This document shows positions 58,526 to 64,000 of a stretch of 64,000 nt of DNA, piece after piece. The notes beneath the pieces were generated by a model. It saw only the letters and a list, made by a program, of their open reading frames with translations. It was not told the origin of the DNA and searched no databases. The first letter of the stretch is position 1, and the number at the start of each line of letters is the position of its first letter. This DNA comes from Microbacterium aurum. GTDB taxonomy: Bacteria > Actinomycetota > Actinomycetes > Actinomycetales > Microbacteriaceae. Made by a program: the position numbers and the translations under genes. Location: contig NZ_JAFBCQ010000001.1 of NCBI RefSeq assembly GCF_016907815.1, forward strand, positions 1,922,001-1,986,000. The letters run 5' to 3'.

Positions 58526-60034
58526 GTGACCGCCTCCCTGCCGCTCCCCGAGGACGACGCGGGCGTGCACGCGCTGCCGCCGTTGCCCCCCGTCGCCGCC
58601 TCGCAGGCGGCGGCACGGTTCGACGCCGCGACGGATGCCGAGGCTTCCGCCGCAGCAGATGCCGCACCCGCTCCGGACGAGTCGGCACCCCGCCCGCGCC
58701 CGCCGCGCAAGACTCCCGCCGCCCGAGCGACGACTCCGCGCAAGCCCGCTGCGAAGCGCGCTCCGCGGGCCAAGAAGGCCGTCGTCCCGCCGCCGCCTCC
58801 GGAGATTGCGGCCGAGGTCGCCGCGGCCCAGTTCGAGGCCGCCGCGCATGTCGACGACCGAGAAGCGGTCGCCCTGCCGCCCGAGACCGAGGCCGTGTCG
58901 CAGACCGTCGTGGAGCCGGAACCCGAGAGCCAGGTTGAGCTCGAGCCGGAGCCTGAGCCCGACATCGTCCTGGCGCCGGAGCCTGAACCCGTAGTCGCGC
59001 TCGAGCCGGAGCCGGAGCCGGAGCCCGAGGTCGAGCTCGAGCCCGAACCAGAACCCGAGGTCGAGCCAGAGCCCCAGATCGAGCCGGAACCCGAGGTCGA
59101 ATCGGAACCCGAGGTCGAGCCGAGACTCGAGTCGGAGCCTGTCGTCGACCCCACTCACGACGACGTCCTTGCCGCGGACACGCCGGCGGATGTGCCCGAC
59201 GACGCCGACGCGCTGCTGCAGATCGTCACTGATGTCGACGTGGACGTCATCACCGACCTCGATGTGGATGCCGCGGTGCCCGCGGTGCGGTTGCAGGGCG
59301 TCACCAAGGCGTTCGGGGGAGTGCCCGCCGTCGACGCGATCGACCTGACCATCGCGGCGGGCAGCTTCTACGGCATCGTCGGGCCCAACGGCGCGGGCAA
59401 GACCACGACGCTGTCGATGATCGCGGGGCTGCTGCGCCCCGACAGCGGCACGATCTCGGTCGCCGGCGTCGACCTGAAGGCTCAGCCGCGTCGCGCAAAG
59501 CGTCAGATGGGGATCCTCCCCGACCGACTCCGCACCTTCGACCGGCTCACCGGTCGGCAGCTGCTCCATTATTACGGCGTGCTGCGGGGCCTGCGCGCGT
59601 CGGTCGTCGAGAGCCGCATCGCCGATCTTGCGCGCGCCTTCGACCTCACCGACGCGCTCGGGCGCACCGTCTCGGACTACTCGGCAGGCATGACGAAGAA
59701 GCTCATGCTGGCCGGCGCGATGATCCACTCGCCGCGCGTGCTCGTGCTGGACGAGCCGTTCGAGTCCGTCGACCCCGTCTCCTCGGCCGTGATCCTCGAC
59801 ATCCTCACCGCCTACGTCGAGCACGGCGGAACCGTGGTGCTCTCCAGCCACGGCATGGAGCTCGTCGAGCGGGTGTGCAGCGGCCTCGCGGTCATCGTCG
59901 CGGGTCACGTGCTCGCGGAAGGCACCGTCGACGAGGTGCGCGGCGAGCGCACGCTCGAGGAGCGCTTCATCGAGCTGGCGGGCGGGATCAGCGACGTGGA
60001 GGGCCTGGAGTGGTTGCACACGTTCTCCGACTGA
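58526..60034 (+). CDS. ABC transporter ATP-binding protein with long charged N-terminal extension
   Basis: A 502-residue protein. The ABC ATPase occupies about 253-490: Walker [10 protein letters not shown] (286-294), signature [11 protein letters not shown], Walker [14 protein letters not shown] and the H loop SSHGME. Residues 1-252 are unusual: an Ala/Asp segment, a basic histone-H1-like stretch ([20 protein letters not shown], about 56-75), then about 80 residues of Glu-Pro repeats (129-208) and an Asp-rich linker. The domain is cytoplasmic and probably extended. TAGGTT ends 6 bases before the GTG. The permease gene overlaps its 3' end by 25 bases. Confidence 0.88.
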   Translation: MTASLPLPEDDAGVHALPPLPPVAASQAAARFDAATDAEASAAADAAPAPDESAPRPRPPRKTPAARATTPRKPAAKRAPRAKKAVVPPPPPEIAAEVAAAQFEAAAHVDDREAVALPPETEAVSQTVVEPEPESQVELEPEPEPDIVLAPEPEPVVALEPEPEPEPEVELEPEPEPEVEPEPQIEPEPEVESEPEVEPRLESEPVVDPTHDDVLAADTPADVPDDADALLQIVTDVDVDVITDLDVDAAVPAVRLQGVTKAFGGVPAVDAIDLTIAAGSFYGIVGPNGAGKTTTLSMIAGLLRPDSGTISVAGVDLKAQPRRAKRQMGILPDRLRTFDRLTGRQLLHYYGVLRGLRASVVESRIADLARAFDLTDALGRTVSDYSAGMTKKLMLAGAMIHSPRVLVLDEPFESVDPVSSAVILDILTAYVEHGGTVVLSSHGMELVERVCSGLAVIVAGHVLAEGTVDEVRGERTLEERFIELAGGISDVEGLEWLHTFSD

Positions 60035-61566
60035 GGCTCGACCTCCTGATCGGTGCGCTGCGCGGTGACCGCCGGCGGGTGACCCGCCATGCGATAGCGC
60101 TCGTGCTCCTCATCGTCGCCGTCGGCGTCGTCTGCGCCGGCATCCTGAGCCTGCGCACCGCGCCCGACGACGTCGCCTTCGCCGTGACGATGATCGGGTG
60201 CTCGGCCCTGACGCTCGGCTTCTTCGTCGCGGCGATCGTCGGGGGAGCCGACGACCAACTCGATCCGCGGCGGTTCGCCGTGTTCGGCGCCACCCCGCGC
60301 GCGACCGCGTGGGCGACGCTTCCCGCCAGCGTCATCAGCGTCCCCGTCCTCGGTGTCGTGGTGGTCGCGGCGGCACTTGCGACGATGTGGATCGCGCACG
60401 GCGCGACGACCGCGGTCGCCGTGGCGTCGGCGGTGCTGGGCGTCCTCACCTGCATGCTGTTCGCGAAGATCGCCCTCGCGATCGTGGGGCTCGTCCTGCG
60501 TGATCGGCGTTCGCGAGAGCTGACGGGCGTCTTCCTCATCGCGATGCTCGTCGTCGTCGTTCCGGTGGTGGTGTTCCTCGCCTCGCTGGAGTGGCGTGGC
60601 GAGGTTCCCTCGGCGCTCACCCAGGCCGTCGACGTGCTCGCACTCACACCGCTCGGTGCGGCGTGGTCTCTCCCCGGGAGGGAACTGACGGGGTCGTTCG
60701 CGGCGCCCCTGCTCGTGGCGGTGGTGACGCTTCTCGCGCAGACCGCGCTGTGGCTGTGGCTCGTCGACCGACTCCTGACGACGACGGAGCGGCCGGGGTC
60801 GGCGCGGGAACGTCGGGGCCTCGGCTGGTTCGACCTCACCGGGGGCACGCCCGCCGGCGGCATCGCGGCGCGCAGTCTCATCTACTGGCTCCGCGATCCG
60901 CGCTACCTCGTCAACGTCGCGATCGTGCCGGTCGCGGCGATCGTGACGATCGTCCCGCTCGTGCTCGTCGGGGTGCCGTTGGCAACGGCAGTGCTGCTGC
61001 CCGCCCCCCTCATGGCGCTCTTCCTGGGCTGGCTCGCGCACAACGACCTTGCGTACGACTCCACGGCGCTGTGGATGCACATCGCGAGCGCGGTCCGCGG
61101 CAGCGCCGACCGTGCCGGGCGGCTCGTTCCGGTGGTGGCCCTCGGCATCCTGATCCTCGCCGTCACCATCCCGGTGACGGTCTCACTGCACGGGCGGTGG
61201 GCGATCCTGCCCGCGATGGTCGGTGTGTGCGCGAGCCTGTTCCTCTGCGGGCTCGGCCTGTCGTCGGTCGCCTCCGTCGTCGCCCCCTACCCCGTCTCGC
61301 GCCCCGGTGACAGTCCCTTCCAGCAGCCGCAGCGCACCGGCGGCGGGCTGTCGCAGGGGGTCGTGCTCGTCGGCGCCGTGCTGCTGAGCCTGCCGTCGCT
61401 GTGGTGGGGATGGCTCACCCTCAGCGTCGATGCGGAATGGGCCTGGACGGCGCTGTGGGGCGGCATCGGCATCGGCGTGGTGGTGCTGATCGCGGGCATC
61501 CTCGGCGGCGGCGCGGTCTTCGACCGCAGCGGCGGACGTCTCATGGAGTTCGCCGAGTCGACCTGA
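60010..61566 (+). CDS. ABC-type transporter permease, multi-pass
   Basis: A 518-residue protein with about 12 hydrophobic segments, beginning [30 protein letters not shown]. The loop [19 protein letters not shown] (about 285-303) and two halves of six helices match exporter-type permeases paired with single ATPases. The GTG at 60010 lies inside the ATPase gene (25-base overlap), so translation is coupled and the two form one transporter. The substrate cannot be inferred; export of an envelope component or peptide is possible. Confidence 0.82.
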   Translation: MVAHVLRLRLDLLIGALRGDRRRVTRHAIALVLLIVAVGVVCAGILSLRTAPDDVAFAVTMIGCSALTLGFFVAAIVGGADDQLDPRRFAVFGATPRATAWATLPASVISVPVLGVVVVAAALATMWIAHGATTAVAVASAVLGVLTCMLFAKIALAIVGLVLRDRRSRELTGVFLIAMLVVVVPVVVFLASLEWRGEVPSALTQAVDVLALTPLGAAWSLPGRELTGSFAAPLLVAVVTLLAQTALWLWLVDRLLTTTERPGSARERRGLGWFDLTGGTPAGGIAARSLIYWLRDPRYLVNVAIVPVAAIVTIVPLVLVGVPLATAVLLPAPLMALFLGWLAHNDLAYDSTALWMHIASAVRGSADRAGRLVPVVALGILILAVTIPVTVSLHGRWAILPAMVGVCASLFLCGLGLSSVASVVAPYPVSRPGDSPFQQPQRTGGGLSQGVVLVGAVLLSLPSLWWGWLTLSVDAEWAWTALWGGIGIGVVVLIAGILGGGAVFDRSGGRLMEFAEST

Positions 61567-61632
61567 CCCGGTGGACTCCTGCGCCTGTGGAACCCGCCTC
61601 GCGCGCGGTGTCCGCCGCTAAACTCGAACACC

Positions 61633-61896
61633 ATGAGCACCCCACTGGATCGCCCCGACGACGGCGGTGTCGCCACCCTGGACCGCGAGCTCGAAGAGCT
61701 GCTGCGCGAGGAGAACATCGAGCCGGGCGACCACGAGCGCTTCTCGCACTACGTCAAGAAGGACAAGATCCTCGAGTCCGCACTGACCGGCAAGCCGGTG
61801 CGCGCGCTCTGCGGCAAGAAGTGGACGCCGGGACGCGACCCGGAGAAGTTCCCCATCTGCCCCACGTGCAAGGAGATCTACGAGTCGATGATCTGA
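61633..61896 (+). CDS. DUF3039 domain-containing protein
   Basis: An 87-residue protein of the actinobacterial DUF3039 family. It carries HERFSHYVKKDKILESAL and a treble Cys/His arrangement (RALCGKKW, then FPICPTCKE) that probably binds one zinc ion. Function unknown. TAAACT (61619-61624) ends 8 bases before the ATG with no Shine-Dalgarno. It converges on pncB with 4 bases between the stops. Confidence 0.9.
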   Translation: MSTPLDRPDDGGVATLDRELEELLREENIEPGDHERFSHYVKKDKILESALTGKPVRALCGKKWTPGRDPEKFPICPTCKEIYESMI

Positions 61897-61900
61897 CCCG

Positions 61901-63244
61901 TCAGCCGGCGTCGGTGTAGACCGTCGGCAGAGCCGGGTCGGAGCGGCTCAACGCGAGGGCGCGCACCGGCAGCTCCTCGCGCACCCGCGCGTGGTGTGCA
62001 CGGGCCGCGGCCACTCCGGCGGCGCCTTCATACCCGGCATCCGTCTCGCCCTGCTCCACCAGGGTGACCAGCAGCGGTCGCGCGTCGGGATGCCGGCTCG
62101 CCGGCGACAGCTCCTCGAACCCGTCCGAGACGACGATGAGCTCGCTCGTCGCGGTCCCCTCATCGAGTGTGCGGAAGGCGGCCTTGCGTCCGCCCTTGGA
62201 CCCCTTGTCCGTCGACGTCTTCGCCACCGCGACCCACCCGCCGCCCGCGTCCTGGCGCGCGACGAGCTTGTAGACCATGCCCGCCGTCGGCGCCCCCGAG
62301 CCGGTGACCACCGACGTGCCGACACCGTAGGAGTCGACGGGGGATGCCGCCAGGGCCGCGATCGCGAACTCGTCGAGATCGCTGGTGACCGTGATCTTCG
62401 TCGCCGTGGCGCCCAGATCGTCCAGTTGCGCGCGCACCGCCGCCGCGACGGCCGGCAGGTCGCCGGAGTCGATGCGCACCCCGCCGAGCGCCGTGCCGGC
62501 CACCCGGATCGCCGTCGCGACGCCCTCGCGGATGTCGTACGTGTCGATGAGCAGCGTCGTCTCCGTGCCGAGCGCGTCGATCTGGCTGCGGAAGGCCTGC
62601 TCCTCGGTGTCGTGCAGGAGGGTCCAGGCGTGCGCGGCGGTCCCCATCGTCGGGATGCCCCAGGCGCGTCCGGCCTCCAGGTTGCTCGTGGCGTCGAACC
62701 CGGCGATGTAGGCCGCCCGCGCCGCGGCGACGGCGGACTGCTCGGCGGCACGGCGCGACCCCATCTCGGCCAGCGGGCGGTCGCCGGCGGCGATGCTCAT
62801 GCGTGCGGCGGCGTTCGCGACGGCGGAGTCGTGGTTCAGGATGCTGAGGGCGATGGTCTCCAGCACGACGGCCTCGGCGAACGTCCCCTCCACGATGAGG
62901 ATGGGGGAGCCGGGGAAGTACAGCTCTCCCTCGCGGTAGCCGCGGATCGTTCCGCTGAAGCGATACCCGGCGAGGAAGTCCAGCGTCTCGCGGCTGACCA
63001 CGCGGTGGTCGCTGAGGTAGCGCAGCTCGTCGTCGCCGAACCGGAAGTCGCGCAGCTGCTGCAGCAGGCGTCCCGTGCCGGCGACGACGCCGAAGCGGCG
63101 GGCGCCCGGGAGGCGCCGACCGAAGAGCTCGAAGACGCAGCGGCGGGATGCCGTGCCGTCGCGCAGCGCCGCATCGATCATCGTCAGCTCGTACCGGTCG
63201 GTGAGCAGCGCGGTCGACGGTGCCTGAGCGTCGCGGGGGGTCAT
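61901..63244 (-). CDS. pncB: Nicotinate phosphoribosyltransferase
   Basis: A 447-residue NAD-salvage enzyme joining nicotinate and PRPP at the expense of ATP. Family motifs: TDRYELTMIDAAL at the N terminus, LFGRRLPGARRFGVVAG, FEGSP-equivalent LYFPGSPILIVEG, GSRRA, GFDATSN, RIDSGDL (about 268-274) and the phosphoribosyl loop VTSDLDEF. I chose the ATG at 63244 because TAGGGT ends 7 bases upstream (63252-63257); the GTG at 63253 would overlap that box. It is divergent from murI with 37 bases between starts. Confidence 0.93.
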   Translation of the reverse strand: MTPRDAQAPSTALLTDRYELTMIDAALRDGTASRRCVFELFGRRLPGARRFGVVAGTGRLLQQLRDFRFGDDELRYLSDHRVVSRETLDFLAGYRFSGTIRGYREGELYFPGSPILIVEGTFAEAVVLETIALSILNHDSAVANAAARMSIAAGDRPLAEMGSRRAAEQSAVAAARAAYIAGFDATSNLEAGRAWGIPTMGTAAHAWTLLHDTEEQAFRSQIDALGTETTLLIDTYDIREGVATAIRVAGTALGGVRIDSGDLPAVAAAVRAQLDDLGATATKITVTSDLDEFAIAALAASPVDSYGVGTSVVTGSGAPTAGMVYKLVARQDAGGGWVAVAKTSTDKGSKGGRKAAFRTLDEGTATSELIVVSDGFEELSPASRHPDARPLLVTLVEQGETDAGYEGAAGVAAARAHHARVREELPVRALALSRSDPALPTVYTDAG

Positions 63245-63281
63245 GCGATTCACCCTATCGACGGCGGCGTAGGCTGGGAGC

Positions 63282-64000
63282 GTGATCCTTCGGCGCGCTC
63301 AGGGACGGGACGCTCCCATCGGGATCTTCGACTCCGGCGTCGGCGGACTCACCGTCGCCCGGGCGGTCTCGCAGCTGCTGCCGCGGGAGTCCGTTCTCTA
63401 CATCGGCGACACGGCGCACTCGCCCTACGGTCCGAAGCCGATCGCCGACGTGCGCCGATACAGCCTCGAGGTGCTCGACACCCTCGTCGACCAGGGCGTC
63501 AAAATGCTCGTGATCGCCTGCAACACGGCATCCGCCGCCATGCTCCGCGATGCGCGGGAACGGTACGACGTGCCGGTCGTCGAGGTCATCGGCCCGGCCG
63601 TGCGCACCGCGATCTCGATGACCCGCAATCGCCGCATCGGCGTCATCGGCACGATCGGCACGATCGGATCGGGCGTCTACCAGGACATGCTCGGCGTCAA
63701 CGAGGACCTCGCCGTGTTCGCGCAGGCGTGCCCGCGCTTCGTGGATTTCGTCGAGGCGGGCGTCACCGGCTCGCCCGAGGTGCTCGCGGCGTGCGAGGAG
63801 TACCTCGCACCGCTGCGTCATGCGGGCGTCGACACGCTCGTGCTCGGGTGCACGCACTACCCGTTCCTCGAGGGGGCGATCAGCTACGTCATGGGCGAAG
63901 GCGTGTCGCTGGTCTCCAGCGACACCGAGACGGCCAAGGACGTCTACCGCCAGCTGGTCTCCCGCGACCTCCTCGCGGGGCCGGACGCCGTGCCGACCCA
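63282..64000 (+). CDS. murI: Glutamate racemase, 3'-truncated by window edge
   Basis: The first 239 residues of a cofactor-independent racemase that supplies D-glutamate for peptidoglycan. Conserved features are present: [17 protein letters not shown] with Asp18, [13 protein letters not shown], the first catalytic Cys80 in IACNTASAA, the second catalytic Cys190 in [12 protein letters not shown], and the downstream SSDTETAKD. The usual length is about 265-280 residues, so only the last few dozen are missing. The GTG start has TAGGCT (63270-63275) ending 6 bases upstream. A short direct repeat (GGCACGATC) encodes GTIGTIG. Confidence 0.95.
   Translation, partial: MILRRAQGRDAPIGIFDSGVGGLTVARAVSQLLPRESVLYIGDTAHSPYGPKPIADVRRYSLEVLDTLVDQGVKMLVIACNTASAAMLRDARERYDVPVVEVIGPAVRTAISMTRNRRIGVIGTIGTIGSGVYQDMLGVNEDLAVFAQACPRFVDFVEAGVTGSPEVLAACEEYLAPLRHAGVDTLVLGCTHYPFLEGAISYVMGEGVSLVSSDTETAKDVYRQLVSRDLLAGPDAVPT

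Overview
The window is high-GC DNA (about 70% by eye) from an actinobacterium, most likely Microbacterium or a close relative in the Microbacteriaceae. Support for this comes from the AdnAB/NudC/UvrD2 block, actinobacteria-type families (DUF3107, DUF3117, DUF3039, DUF4192, SCO4848, UPF0182), a C50-carotenoid operon under a divergent MarR regulator, and a 13E12/DUF222-type HNH endonuclease. It is ordinary chromosome: there is no phage, plasmid, CRISPR or rRNA. Genes are tightly packed, and GTGA, ATGA and TGATG start-stop overlaps are common.

Layout. 1-17.4 kb holds housekeeping genes: PPK2-like kinase, lysine/DAP biosynthesis (dapD, dapE, divergent), PIG-V-like membrane protein, DUF3117, O-methyltransferase, tatB, an mrp/DUF1003/MgtE-like operon, GSP17M-like protein, alpha/beta hydrolase, aminopeptidase P, EEP hydrolase, PHP phosphatase, SHOCT protein, DEAD-box helicase, ferritin-like protein and DUF3107. 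17.6-35.0 kb is a recombination/repair block: adnA-adnB, a kinase-fold protein that has lost its catalytic residues, nudC-uvrD2, a ThiF/cyclodehydratase-like gene whose 3' end overlaps uvrD2, a DUF2342 zincin, a YlbL-type PDZ/Lon-like protease and UPF0182. The gene order resembles the M. tuberculosis Rv3193c-Rv3211 region. 35.1-41.3 kb is a seven-gene operon (idi-crtE-crtB-crtI-crtYe-crtYf-crtEb) predicted to make a decaprenoxanthin-type C50 carotenoid, with a CrtR-like MarR gene divergent from it. An initiator tRNA-Met follows.

41.5-64 kb holds DUF6328, a C-N hydrolase, an aminotransferase, an HtrA protease, three CDP-glycerol glycerophosphotransferase-family genes with a GT2 (cell-surface polymer synthesis), maltokinase, SCO4848, DUF4192, the HNH endonuclease, an EcsC-like protein, a LicC-like nucleotidyltransferase, an ABC ATPase with a large Glu-Pro-rich extension and its permease, DUF3039, nicotinate phosphoribosyltransferase and the 5' part of murI.

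Three patterns cut across the genes. First, many genes carry a TANNNT hexamer ending 6-8 bases before the start codon with no Shine-Dalgarno, the signature of leaderless transcription; I used it to choose several starts. Second, the hexamer GGATGC/GCATCC is far too common, and the 16-bp palindrome GGATGCCGCGGCATCC occurs at least five times inside unrelated genes, each time encoding DAAAS. Third, several intergenic regions hold small tandem or dispersed repeats (21 bp, 37 bp, 27 bp and a four-part inverted set).
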